Source: Chryseomicrobium sp. FSL W7-1435
Lineage (GTDB): Bacteria; Bacillota; Bacilli; Bacillales_A; Planococcaceae
DNA length: 64,000 nucleotides
Direction of reading: 5' to 3'
Assembly: GCF_038595005.1 (NCBI RefSeq)
Contig: NZ_CP151997.1
Coordinates: forward strand, 1,860,001-1,924,000
The translations under genes and the position numbers were made by a program. Of this stretch, positions 56,120 through 64,000 are shown in pieces. The notes below the pieces were generated by a model that saw only the letters and a list, made by a program, of their open reading frames with translations, had not been told where the DNA came from and did not search any database. Position 1 is the first letter of the stretch; the number at the start of each line of letters is the position of its first letter.

Positions 56120-56144
56120 ATTCCTACTAATCAGTCATACTATA
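56120..56144 (-). promoter_or_regulatory. ymfC promoter -10 with adjacent candidate operator
   Basis: On the minus strand TATAGT (56139-56144) is followed 7 nt later by ATTAGTAGGAAT (56131 down to 56120), placing the dyad at the transcription start. The -35 (TTTATT, 17 bp upstream) is poor. Confidence 0.45.
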
Positions 56145-56218
56145 CCATTTTAAATCTTAAAAATAAATAGTTTTTTCACTTAAATTGCAAAACTTTTAAT
56201 CTTTTTGTAATCATTTTG

Positions 56219-58519
56219 TCATACTTCTTCCGTATCGTATGTCCCACGGTTCATTAAAACCTGTCGTGGTTTGGAGCCTTCGTATGGTCCAACAATACCA
56301 GCTAATTCTAATTGATCAATGATTCGAGCAGCTCTTGAGTAACCAACTCGGAAGCGACGTTGAATCATCGAAACGGAAGCCGTTTGCATCTCCATCACTA
56401 GTTGGGCCGCATCATCAAATAAATCATCCCGCTCTTCTTGATGTACGGTTTCTTCAATTTCTGAAGGAATCATTTCTTCCACATAATTTGCTTTTTGTTG
56501 TTCAATTACTGCATCAACAATACGTTCGACTTCCGAATCGGAAACAAAAGCACCTTGTACACGAACAGGTTTTGAATTTCCCGAAGGATGAAACAACATA
56601 TCGCCTCTACCTAGTAATTTTTCTGCTCCACCCATATCAAGTATAGTACGAGAGTCAATGGCAGACGATACGGAGAAGGCTATTCGAGAAGGTATGTTTG
56701 CTTTAATAATACCTGTAATGACATCGACACTTGGTCGCTGAGTGGCAATGATCAGGTGAATACCTGATGCTCGCGCCATCTGAGCTAAACGGGTGATAGA
56801 ATCTTCCACATCGTTTGAAGCTACCATCATTAAATCGGCTAACTCATCGACAAATACGACAATGAATGGGAGCTTGGCATGCTGTTCTTCATTTTCACTA
56901 TTCCATTTATCTACAAACTGATTGTACCCTTCCATATTTCGAGTACCAGTATGTGAAAACAGATCATAGCGGCGTTCCATCTCTGAAACAATTTTCTTCA
57001 AGGCTTGAGATGCTTTGCGAGGATCCGTTACTACTGGTGCCAGTAGATGCGGAATACCGTTATAGACATTTAGTTCTACCATTTTTGGATCAATCATCAT
57101 CATTTTTACTTCATGTGGTTTAGCACGCATCATTAAACTAACAATAATGCCATTCATACACACACTCTTACCAGATCCCGTTGAACCCGCTACTAATAAA
57201 TGGGGCATTTTGTTAAGTTCAGCAACAACTGCTTTTCCAGTAATATCGCGTCCAAGTGCAACCGCCAATTTTCCTGGGTTACTTACAGTGCTCTCTTCAA
57301 GAACCTCTCGCAAACTTACCATTGCTACTTCTAAATTCGGCACTTCAATTCCAATGGCTGATTTACCAGGAATTGGTGCTTCAATTCGAATATCACGCGC
57401 AGCTAAAGCTAGAGCTAAATCGTCACTCAAGCTGACAATTCTACTTACCTTCACTCCAACATCAGGCAACACTTCATATTTTGTAACGGCTGGTCCTAAA
57501 TGAACTTGTGTCACTTTTGCTTTGACACCGAAGCTTAAGAAAGTTTGCTCTAATTTTTTAGCATTTGTTTGAATAGCCCCTAATTCTGAACTTTGATCGG
57601 TATGTGGTGAAGGCGTCAGTAAATCAAAGCTCGGTAAAATATAGGCTTCATTTTCTAGTTCTTGCCCAACCAAATTGATTTCTACTTCTTTTAGTACCTC
57701 TTCATCCCCCGTTGGTTCTGCTTCTACTTTAGTTGGTTTTGGTCTTTCATTGAAAGCAGAAATAATAGGTGCTTGTTGCGGTACATCTTCTTGCAAGTCA
57801 ACCTCTGTAGTGGTTAAAACACTTTCCTCGGTCGATGCTTGTGGAAGGGTGTTCTCTTTTTTACGAGTGACTCGTGGTTGCTTTGTCTTTGGCTCCTGCG
57901 CTTTCGTTTGCATCCATTCTCGAACAGAATCAAAACCAGAAATTCCAAGCTCTTTAGAATGCTTGGCAAGCCACGGAATAAGTGCCTTTCCTGTAATTAA
58001 AATTAATCCAATCGAGATGAGAATCCAAGCAACGATTACAGCACCATTCTGAGCAAGCAGTGCTCTCGCTGCAGCATACAACATACCACCTATTAATCCA
58101 CCACCAACGTTTGATGTGACAGTATCAGAAAATAAAACAGTAATAGTTTCTTTCATTACGGAAGGAGCGACATCAAATCCCATTTCCGCTCGTTGTTCCA
58201 TCATAAAATGGTGACTGATCATCAACACTCCGGTGAACGCAATAAGTGCGCCCGTCGTTATACGGTTTGTCCATTTTGGAAACGATTGTTTGACCATCAT
58301 CCAAAGTGCATAGAGAATCATAAAGAACGGTAATGCCCCGTGCCAATTACCAAATAATGATTGGCCTATAAAATGTATGCCTCCGCCAACTGGACCGTAT
58401 TGGAAAAGCCCAATGACAGCTAAGCCAATTAGTAGAATCCCGATAATTTCAAATAGCAAGGGATGCATGGGTGTCTTTTTCTTTTTTGCTGGTTTTCGTT
58501 TCGTTTGTTTTCGTGCCAC
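56219..58519 (-). CDS. spoIIIE: DNA translocase SpoIIIE/FtsK
   Basis: Septum-located DNA pump that moves the chromosome into the forespore. 766 residues. The N-terminus is basic (MARKQTKRKPAKKKK) with about four membrane helices (to about residue 180), followed by a variable linker (about 200-300). The FtsK alpha/beta motor has Walker A LLVAGSTGSGKSVCMNG and Walker B FIVVFVDELADLM. A C-terminal winged-helix gamma domain binds SRS/KOPS-type sequences. The start is GTG 58519, 5 nt after GAGGTGA. Located between rnjB and ymfC; tepA (ymfB) is absent. Confidence 0.95.
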   Translation of the reverse strand: MARKQTKRKPAKKKKTPMHPLLFEIIGILLIGLAVIGLFQYGPVGGGIHFIGQSLFGNWHGALPFFMILYALWMMVKQSFPKWTNRITTGALIAFTGVLMISHHFMMEQRAEMGFDVAPSVMKETITVLFSDTVTSNVGGGLIGGMLYAAARALLAQNGAVIVAWILISIGLILITGKALIPWLAKHSKELGISGFDSVREWMQTKAQEPKTKQPRVTRKKENTLPQASTEESVLTTTEVDLQEDVPQQAPIISAFNERPKPTKVEAEPTGDEEVLKEVEINLVGQELENEAYILPSFDLLTPSPHTDQSSELGAIQTNAKKLEQTFLSFGVKAKVTQVHLGPAVTKYEVLPDVGVKVSRIVSLSDDLALALAARDIRIEAPIPGKSAIGIEVPNLEVAMVSLREVLEESTVSNPGKLAVALGRDITGKAVVAELNKMPHLLVAGSTGSGKSVCMNGIIVSLMMRAKPHEVKMMMIDPKMVELNVYNGIPHLLAPVVTDPRKASQALKKIVSEMERRYDLFSHTGTRNMEGYNQFVDKWNSENEEQHAKLPFIVVFVDELADLMMVASNDVEDSITRLAQMARASGIHLIIATQRPSVDVITGIIKANIPSRIAFSVSSAIDSRTILDMGGAEKLLGRGDMLFHPSGNSKPVRVQGAFVSDSEVERIVDAVIEQQKANYVEEMIPSEIEETVHQEERDDLFDDAAQLVMEMQTASVSMIQRRFRVGYSRAARIIDQLELAGIVGPYEGSKPRQVLMNRGTYDTEEV

Positions 58520-58540
58520 ATTATTCACCTCACTTACTAG

Positions 58541-58580
58541 TGTAAAAAAGGGTTTCCTCCCCGAAAGGTGGAAACCCTTT
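58541..58580 (-). terminator. Terminator of rnjB
   Basis: On the minus strand AAAGGGTTTCC/GGAAACCCTTT with a 12-nt loop, then TTTAC. Confidence 0.75.
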
Positions 58581-58585
58581 ACGCC

Positions 58586-60250
58586 TTAATATTCCATAAT
58601 GATCGGAATAATCATCGGTCTTCTTTTTGTTTGTTGGAATAGATAAGAATGGAGTGTATCACGTATTTCTTGCTTGATGTTTGTCCATTCGAAAGATTCT
58701 TTATTTGTGTATTTTTCAACTACTGTTTTTACTTTTTGTTGTGCTTCTAGCAACAGTTCTTCTGATTCCCGTACATAAACAAACCCACGTGAAAGAACCT
58801 CGGGACCTGATGCAATTTTTCTCTTCTTACGGTCTAGTGTCACTACGACGATAAAGATACCATCTTGTGAAAGTAGTTTACGGTCACGTAAAACGATGTT
58901 TCCAACGTCACCAATTCCAATACCGTCAATTAAGACATTCCCAGCCGTTACACGGCCACTCATGCGAACTTTCCCGCTTTTAAATTCGACTATGTCTCCT
59001 TTATCAGCAATGAAAATTTGAGATTTAGTCATTCCCGTTTGCTGTGCCAATTTTGAATGGGCAATCAACATACGATACTCCCCTTGAACAGGAATAAAGT
59101 ACTTAGGCTTTAAAAAATTAATCATCATTTTTAAATCTTCTTGACTACCATGGCCAGAAACGTGAACATTCTTTGCAGAAGTTAAGACGCGCGCTCCCGC
59201 TTTCGCTATACTATTCATCGTTTGATACATACTTACTTCCATCCCTGGTGATGGTGTGAAAGTAATAAGAACCGTATCTTTTTCATTAATTTTAATTTCA
59301 CGGTGTTGCTTGCGAACCATTTTTTCTAGAGCTTCTAGCGGCTCACCTTGAGTACCTGACACGATGATGACTAATTTATCTTCATCGATTGTACTGATCT
59401 CTTTCAAGGGAATTAAAACATCTTCCCCGACAGTCATGTAGCCTAAGTCCATTGCAATCTTCATCGTAGTTTCAAGAGTCCTACCAGCAAAAGCTACTTT
59501 TTTACCCGTTTCTTTTGCTTTATCAAGAACTTGTTGAATACGGATAAAGTTGGATGCATAAAGCGCTACAATTACACGACCTTCTGCCGTATAAAATGTT
59601 TCAGATAATTGATTGGCTACAACTGTTTCAGATGTTGTGTACCCTGGACGTTCTGCTTCAGTTGAATCAGAAAGCAACATAAATACCCCTTGTTCACCTA
59701 ACAGAGCAAGTTTTGCTAAATCCGGAGCATATTTCCCTTGAGCCGATTGATCAAACTTAAATTCACTCGTGTAAACGATTGGTCCTTCTGACGTATGGAA
59801 TACGATTCCAAGGGTATCGGGAATACTGTGTGTTACATGGAAAAACGTCACATGCGTACGGTTGAAATTCATACGGCTTGCATTAGTTACTTCAAAGAAT
59901 TTAACCGGTTGTTTTGGTTTTAAATCTTTTAAATGTAATTTAGCTAGCGCAATTGTCAGCTTAGAACCATAAACTGGTGCTGAAATTTTTTGTAGCAAGT
60001 AGGCAATTGATCCAATTGCATCTTCATGACCATGCGTTAAGAAGATTCCTTTTACACGATCTTTGTTTTCTTCTAAATAAGTTAGGTCAGGAATGACGAT
60101 ATCGATTCCTAGCATTTCATTCTCTGGGAACATGAGACCGCTATCTACAACAAAGATCTCATCATCGATTTCAACGATATACATTGCCTTCCCTATTTCT
60201 CCTACTCCACCTAGTGGAATGACTCGTAATGTTTCATTAACAGTTTTCAA
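58586..60250 (-). CDS. rnjB: Ribonuclease J2
   Basis: Beta-CASP metallo-beta-lactamase RNase that pairs with RNase J1. 554 residues. The metal motif reads LTHGHEDAIGS, with Ala in place of the second conserved His of HxHxDH, a J2-type deviation consistent with its weak activity. Other motifs are SIPDTLGIVFHT, the beta-CASP HVSGHGSQEDLKMMI, and a C-terminal dimerisation domain. The start is TTG 60250, 7 nt after AGGAGG. Downstream of dapA, as in B. subtilis (ymfA). Confidence 0.94.
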   Translation of the reverse strand: MKTVNETLRVIPLGGVGEIGKAMYIVEIDDEIFVVDSGLMFPENEMLGIDIVIPDLTYLEENKDRVKGIFLTHGHEDAIGSIAYLLQKISAPVYGSKLTIALAKLHLKDLKPKQPVKFFEVTNASRMNFNRTHVTFFHVTHSIPDTLGIVFHTSEGPIVYTSEFKFDQSAQGKYAPDLAKLALLGEQGVFMLLSDSTEAERPGYTTSETVVANQLSETFYTAEGRVIVALYASNFIRIQQVLDKAKETGKKVAFAGRTLETTMKIAMDLGYMTVGEDVLIPLKEISTIDEDKLVIIVSGTQGEPLEALEKMVRKQHREIKINEKDTVLITFTPSPGMEVSMYQTMNSIAKAGARVLTSAKNVHVSGHGSQEDLKMMINFLKPKYFIPVQGEYRMLIAHSKLAQQTGMTKSQIFIADKGDIVEFKSGKVRMSGRVTAGNVLIDGIGIGDVGNIVLRDRKLLSQDGIFIVVVTLDRKKRKIASGPEVLSRGFVYVRESEELLLEAQQKVKTVVEKYTNKESFEWTNIKQEIRDTLHSYLFQQTKRRPMIIPIIMEY

Positions 60251-60338
60251 TTGATTTCCTCCTATATAAGTACCCGTACCTTCTCACTATTCTTCATTAT
60301 AGCCTACTCCTGTCGTTTTAGAAAGTATCGATAAAATA

Positions 60339-60366
60339 GAAAAAAGACTGAGTTTCCTCAGTCTTC
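60339..60366 (-). terminator. Terminator of dapA
   Basis: On the minus strand AAGACTGAG/CTCAGTCTT with GAAA loop, then TTTTTT; the dapA stop codon is within the stem. Confidence 0.9.
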
Positions 60367-61266
60367 GATGGTTTGAAGTAAATTATTCCGATTCGTTTCA
60401 AAAGTTGTCCATAGTTGATCAAATTGCGCTTTCTCTTCATCAGTCAGTGTTAACAGTGGTAAACGTACCGCATCCGAATAGCCATGAAGTTTTGATAGAG
60501 CATACTTGACAACCGTTGGATTTGGCGAAGTAAATAAACCATCAAATAATGGCTGCAGAAGTTGATGGTATCGAGCAGCTAGTACATGATTCCCTGCATC
60601 AAAAGCTCGGAACATCTCTTGCATCTCACGTCCTACGATGTGAGAAGCGACAGATACAATCCCTTTGCTACCTATTGCATACAGTGGAAGCGACAAGCCG
60701 TCATCTCCACTATATACACCAAATTGAGATTCACTTTGTGAAATTACTCGAGTGATTTGACCAACATCTCCACTTGCTTCCTTCATCCAGAATATAGAGG
60801 GATGTTGACTTAACTCTGCTGTAGTCTCAGCCGACATATTGATCACGGATCTGCCTGGAATGTTATAAAGCATAAGTGGCTTCTCAGCAGCATCTGCAAT
60901 CGCAGTGAAGTGCGCGACGAGGCTGCGTTGATTCGGCTTATTGTAGTAAGGAGCTACTACCATGCAGCCATCCACACCTAACACTTCTACTTGTTTTGTA
61001 AAAGCAATTGTTTGAGCTGTGTTGTTGGAACCTGTACCAGCAAGAACTGGTACACGACCATTGACATACTCGACTACTGCTTGAATAACAGCAAGCTTCT
61101 CTTCTTGAGAGAGCACAGGTGATTCTGCCGTTGTTCCATTGACCACTATACTCTCTGTGCCCGTGTCGATTAGATGATTCACTACGCTTTCCAGTTGGTT
61201 GAAATCTACTTCACCTGTGACGGTAAAAGGTGTGATAAGCGCAGTTGATACTTTTCCTAAATTCAC
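60358..61266 (-). CDS. dapA: 4-hydroxy-tetrahydrodipicolinate synthase
   Basis: Condenses aspartate semialdehyde with pyruvate, the first step specific to diaminopimelate/lysine and dipicolinate. 302 residues of the TIM-barrel DHDPS family. Visible are STALITPF, NGTTAESPVLSQEEK, the tyrosine in LMLYNIPGRSV and the Schiff-base lysine in FWMKEASGD. The start is GTG 61266, overlapping the asd stop by 4 bp (GTGA). In B. subtilis dapG (aspartokinase I) lies between asd and dapA; here the genes are directly fused in translation order. Confidence 0.96.
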   Translation of the reverse strand: MNLGKVSTALITPFTVTGEVDFNQLESVVNHLIDTGTESIVVNGTTAESPVLSQEEKLAVIQAVVEYVNGRVPVLAGTGSNNTAQTIAFTKQVEVLGVDGCMVVAPYYNKPNQRSLVAHFTAIADAAEKPLMLYNIPGRSVINMSAETTAELSQHPSIFWMKEASGDVGQITRVISQSESQFGVYSGDDGLSLPLYAIGSKGIVSVASHIVGREMQEMFRAFDAGNHVLAARYHQLLQPLFDGLFTSPNPTVVKYALSKLHGYSDAVRLPLLTLTDEEKAQFDQLWTTFETNRNNLLQTIED

Positions 61267-62303
61267 TTTGACACCCCATTCAGTTCAATCATTTTTTCGG
61301 CTATTTGGATAGAATTCAAAGCAGCACCTTTCAGTAAATTATCTGCCACTATCCATAAATGGATGCCCGTCTTCTCGTTTGGATCTTTTCGAATTCTTCC
61401 CACGAAAACAGGGTCTGTATTTTCTGCATAAAGAGGCATTGGGTAGTGCTGGTTAGCTGGATCATCTTGTACAACTATCCCGTCAGCCTGCGACAGCAGC
61501 TGGATAATTTCCTCATAGGATAACTCCGTCTCAGTCTCTAAATACACAGATTCTGAATGACCTGTCACGACAGGTACACGAACACAAGTTGCAGCAATTG
61601 CTAGTGAAGGCAATTCCATTATCTTTTTCGTTTCATTCATCATCTTCATTTCTTCAAATGTGAAACCATTGTCTTCAAATACATCAATTTGCGGCAAGAG
61701 ATTGCCAGCAATCGGATAATGTTTTGGTTGGCTCTTAACTGGCAACACCTGTGGATTTGGTTGCTCTATCCCTAATTGATGACTTTCTTTCTTTAACTCT
61801 TCAATAGCTGCCGCTCCTGAACCCGATACTGCTTGGTATGTTGAAACGATGACTTTTTTGAGACCGGCTTGCTGACGAAGCGGCTCTAAAGCACAAACCA
61901 TTTGAATAGTTGAGCAGTTGGGATTCGCAATAATCCCTTTGTGATTTTGCAGAGCTTGTGGATTTACTTCTGGCACAACAAGCGGTGTTTCAGGGTCCAT
62001 GCGGAATGCGCTTGTATTGTCGATTACAACTGCCCCTCTTGCAACCGCCTCTTTAGCTAGTTGACGAGAAACATCTCCTCCTGCAGAGAAAAATGCAAAG
62101 TTTACACCCTCAAAGGCTTCAGGTGTTGCTTCCTCTATTACATAGGACTGACCATTTATATCAAGCTGTTGACCAGCAGATCGTTTTGACGCCAGTAGTT
62201 TTAAATGGGAGTAGGGAAAATTCCTCTCAACTAATTTCTCAGCTATTTTTTGACCTACTGCTCCTGTCGCTCCAACAATGGCGACTACATATCTCTCACT
62301 CAC
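61263..62303 (-). CDS. asd: Aspartate-semialdehyde dehydrogenase
   Basis: NADPH-dependent reduction of aspartyl phosphate. 346 residues with the nucleotide motif VAIVGATGAVGQKIAEKL at the N-terminus, catalytic cysteine in IIANPNCSTIQM, YQAVSGSGAAAIEEL and the histidine in VRVPVVTGHSES. The start is GTG 62303 (MSERYVVAIV), 6 nt after GGGGAG; a longer frame upstream is not needed. It forms a coupled pair with dapA. A 105-bp gap separates it from dpaB. Confidence 0.96.
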   Translation of the reverse strand: MSERYVVAIVGATGAVGQKIAEKLVERNFPYSHLKLLASKRSAGQQLDINGQSYVIEEATPEAFEGVNFAFFSAGGDVSRQLAKEAVARGAVVIDNTSAFRMDPETPLVVPEVNPQALQNHKGIIANPNCSTIQMVCALEPLRQQAGLKKVIVSTYQAVSGSGAAAIEELKKESHQLGIEQPNPQVLPVKSQPKHYPIAGNLLPQIDVFEDNGFTFEEMKMMNETKKIMELPSLAIAATCVRVPVVTGHSESVYLETETELSYEEIIQLLSQADGIVVQDDPANQHYPMPLYAENTDPVFVGRIRKDPNEKTGIHLWIVADNLLKGAALNSIQIAEKMIELNGVSK

Positions 62304-62408
62304 ACAAAACTCCCCTTCCTGCATTCATAATGGCGATATTGTATCATATACGGTATGAAAATTCATTAAATTAAATAAATATTACTATAAATTATATTTC
62401 GGAAGAGA

Positions 62409-62999
62409 TTAACTATAAGAAATGAGTAGGGGCTGGAGTTGTTCTCCATCAAGTGCAGCTTCTACAGTTTTGGCAAGTTTTGAAAAGTCAGCTACAAGAG
62501 AAGTAGGTTTTTTAACCGGATCATCTTGCCCTAAAGGAATGAGGTAAATGTTTTTACTACGCAACAGCGCCATAACATTTGGTCCGTTCATTCCTAGTGC
62601 GTCATTTGTAGAGACACCGACGACTACTGGCTTTCGGTTTCTAAGAGTGGCCTTGGCAGCCATCAATACAGGTGAATCTGTTTGGGCATTGGCAAATTTA
62701 CTCAGTGAATTTCCTGTGAGGGGAGAAATCACCATACAATCGAGCGGCGTGATGGGTCCAAAAGGTTCCGCCCCTGCTATCGTAGTGACTACTTTGCGAC
62801 CACATAATTCTTCAAGTTTAGCTACCCACTGTTCTCCACTACCAAAGCGAGTATCTGCTGATAACACAGAGTACGTAACGATTGGATGCACTTCTGCCCC
62901 TTCATTAAGTAATTGTGTAATCATCCCCTCTAATTCAGGAAATGTACAATGCGAAGCGGTCACCCCAAAACCTATCCTTTTATTAGCTAAAGTACTCAG
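62409..62999 (-). CDS. spoVFB: Dipicolinate synthase subunit B
   Basis: Flavoprotein-like subunit of the mother-cell enzyme that oxidises dihydrodipicolinate to dipicolinic acid for the spore core. About 196 residues. The N-terminus STLANKRIGFGVTASHCTF matches SpoVFB, and ISPLTGNSLSKFANAQTDSPVLMAAKATL is typical. No ATG, GTG or TTG fits: a CTG at 62999 is 7 nt after AAGGGG and aligns with the family initiator, overlapping dpaA by 17 bp. Alternatives are TTG 63020 or ATG 63038/63047, none with a convincing ribosome binding site. Confidence 0.9.
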   Translation of the reverse strand: MSTLANKRIGFGVTASHCTFPELEGMITQLLNEGAEVHPIVTYSVLSADTRFGSGEQWVAKLEELCGRKVVTTIAGAEPFGPITPLDCMVISPLTGNSLSKFANAQTDSPVLMAAKATLRNRKPVVVGVSTNDALGMNGPNVMALLRSKNIYLIPLGQDDPVKKPTSLVADFSKLAKTVEAALDGEQLQPLLISYS

Positions 63000-63741
63000 T
63001 GAAAATCCCCTTCCGTTCAAATAATTGAATAAAGTCATTTGCTGCATCCAGCGGGTACACTTTGCCAGGTAATGCTAATAGATGATAGTATAAAACATCT
63101 ACCGGCTGCTGGATGCCACCTGGCAAAGATGCAAGGTCAATGACACAATGAGCATTGTTTGCAGTTTTTGAATCTAACCATTGATACGGAATTGTATTGA
63201 TGCATAGACAATCCAACTTTAGAGACGTTAGTAAATCAACTGCTTGAAATCCTTGTTGCCGAGCCTCTGCTTGCTGACTGATAGACCGCGTTCGAATTCT
63301 CACTTCTCCACCCAATGCCTTCAATTTAACAGCAAGGGTTTTTGCTACTCGACCATACCCTGCGATTTCCCAAAAATAAGAAGAAATTCGTCTAGGCATG
63401 TGGTGATAAAACCAATGCAGAAAACTTTCGGCAGTCAAATCGGCATTCATCCACAACCAATCTTCATCAGCCGTATAGGTGGTCACGTTTTGTGAATTAA
63501 AGTCAACAAAACTATGTTTGTTACCACTCCAAATCTCTTTAACGTTGGAAGGAATGATTAACTCTGTTTGATCATGCACCATTCCTATAGCAAGAAACAG
63601 CAAATCGACTTGGTTATTTTCATCATTTGATTGGCAAAAAGTATTCCAGTTCATGTATTGTTCAGTAGCAATTCCCTTGTGTTGCAGTTGCTCTGCTAAT
63701 GCTGTGTATCGGCTATCTTCTCCAATAATGACTATTCTCAT
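62983..63741 (-). CDS. spoVFA: Dipicolinate synthase subunit A (divergent)
   Basis: Rossmann-fold dehydrogenase-like subunit of dipicolinate synthase. 252 residues, about 45 shorter than B. subtilis SpoVFA, with loops shortened throughout the N-terminal half. The C-terminal half keeps LDCLCINTIPYQWLD, VIDLASLPGG and LALPGKVYPLDAANDF. The dinucleotide motif reads EIAGYGRVAKTLAVKL, with Ala where the third Gly is usual. The ATG overlaps ymxH by 4 bp. Identification rests on the C-terminal motifs and its location before dpaB and asd. Confidence 0.85.
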   Translation of the reverse strand: MRIVIIGEDSRYTALAEQLQHKGIATEQYMNWNTFCQSNDENNQVDLLFLAIGMVHDQTELIIPSNVKEIWSGNKHSFVDFNSQNVTTYTADEDWLWMNADLTAESFLHWFYHHMPRRISSYFWEIAGYGRVAKTLAVKLKALGGEVRIRTRSISQQAEARQQGFQAVDLLTSLKLDCLCINTIPYQWLDSKTANNAHCVIDLASLPGGIQQPVDVLYYHLLALPGKVYPLDAANDFIQLFERKGIFTEYFS

Positions 63742-63977
63742 GAATTTTCACGCTGGAATAAGACATATTCATTTCCAATCACTTGTATGTCTTGCCATGA
63801 AATAAAAAATAGTGTGTCTCGATTTTTACCTTTCCAAGTCTTCGGGCTTTTCACTTCAATCCCTAACAATTCTCCTGTCTGTGGTTCAATGACAAGTTCC
63901 GCATGTTCAAGTAGGCCATATTTTTTTCCGTCCTGCATTCCTACTAATTCTTTTCTTACTAGCTCCGATAAACGCAT
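63738..63977 (-). CDS. ymxH: YlmC/YmxH family PRC-barrel-like protein
   Basis: 79-residue small sporulation-associated protein of the YlmC/YmxH family, a PRC-barrel-like beta fold. The start MRLSELVRKELVGMQDGKKYG, and LEHAELVIEPQTGELLGIEV, are typical. Molecular function is unknown. In B. subtilis ymxH also lies just before spoVFA. The ribosome binding site is GGGGGG, and the gene overlaps dpaA by 4 bp. Confidence 0.9.
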   Translation of the reverse strand: MRLSELVRKELVGMQDGKKYGLLEHAELVIEPQTGELLGIEVKSPKTWKGKNRDTLFFISWQDIQVIGNEYVLFQRENS

Positions 63978-64000
63978 AAAACCCCCCTTATCCCCTACTA

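Noticed and set aside
58586-60250. Missing second His in the RNase J metal motif as a damaging mutation
   Set aside because: The change to Ala is a J2-type deviation; gene order also fits rnjB.
62304-62408. Lysine riboswitch ahead of asd
   Set aside because: The 105-bp AT-rich gap is too short and shows none of the conserved helices.

Overview
The window reads as a chromosomal core segment of a low-GC, spore-forming member of the Bacillales, most likely Planococcaceae-like (Sporosarcina, Paenisporosarcina or a relative). Protein sequences and gene order match Bacillus subtilis over long runs: lysA/sigF-spoIIAB-spoIIAA, deoB-xerD-fur, yqkG-yqkF-yqkE-yqkD, tkt-yneF, lexA/yneA-yneB-ynzC, glnR-glnA, and ymxH-spoVF-asd-dapA-rnjB-spoIIIE-ymf-pgsA-cinA-recA-rny-ymdB-spoVS-miaB-ymcA-cotE-mutSL. 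The arrangement mutSL-glpK-glpD-hydrolase-miaA-hfq-ynbB-glnRA, and korAB next to miaB, is closer to the order I recall for Staphylococcus. Sporulation genes (sigF, spoIIAA/AB, spoVS, cotE, spoIIIE, dpaA/dpaB) point to a spore-former. I see no rRNA, tRNA or CRISPR. Nearly all genes lie on the minus strand; the plus-strand genes are a yqkF-like oxidoreductase, HMG-CoA lyase, yqkD and lexA.

Layout. 1-7.3 kb: start of lysA, the spoIIA operon, pdp-deoB-xerD, a palindromic MITE-like repeat, fur with a PerR-type box, an unknown membrane protein and nudF. 7.3-12 kb: yqkF/yqkE/yqkD with a thiolase and HMG-CoA lyase placed among them, then yneF. 12-16.2 kb: tkt, ynzC and the SOS module yneB-yneA/lexA with three LexA-type boxes. 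16.2-17.5 kb: the only disrupted zone, with a 5'-truncated IS3-family transposase, a C-terminal tyrosine-integrase remnant and a truncated membrane gene. 17.5-30.7 kb: glnA-glnR, ynbB, hfq, miaA, a lipase, glpD, glpK, mutL, mutS and cotE. 30.8-34.5 kb: a TAXI-type TRAP transporter with a DUF1850 protein. 34.5-43.5 kb: ricA (ymcA), miaB, korB-korA, spoVS, ymdB, rny and recA. 43.5-58.5 kb: cinA, pgsA, rodZ-like, ymfK, ymfI, ymfH, ymfF, a BMP-type nucleoside ABC transporter with its GntR regulator ymfC, and spoIIIE/ftsK. 58.5-64 kb: rnjB, dapA, asd, dpaB, dpaA and ymxH.

How the genes work together. DapA and Asd make dihydrodipicolinate (or its precursor); DpaAB oxidise it to dipicolinate for spores, and LysA ends the lysine branch. 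RNase Y, RNase J2, RicA, Hfq, MiaA and MiaB make the region rich in RNA processing and modification. RecA, LexA, YneA and YneB are linked by LexA-type boxes. GlnR is predicted to control glnRA through two sites, one of which exactly fills the promoter spacer.

Most interesting signals: a probable CTG start codon for dpaB; a 12-bp imperfect dyad shared by the ymfC and nupN leaders, a candidate operator of the GntR regulator; the palindromic element flanked by 13-bp direct repeats beside fur; the integrase/IS scar next to glnA; and the TAXI/DUF1850 cassette with an internal terminator. I found no clearly unprecedented multi-gene system. Start codons were chosen from ribosome-binding-site spacing and family length; many are GTG or TTG. 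Domain assignments come from recalled family sequences, without database searches.
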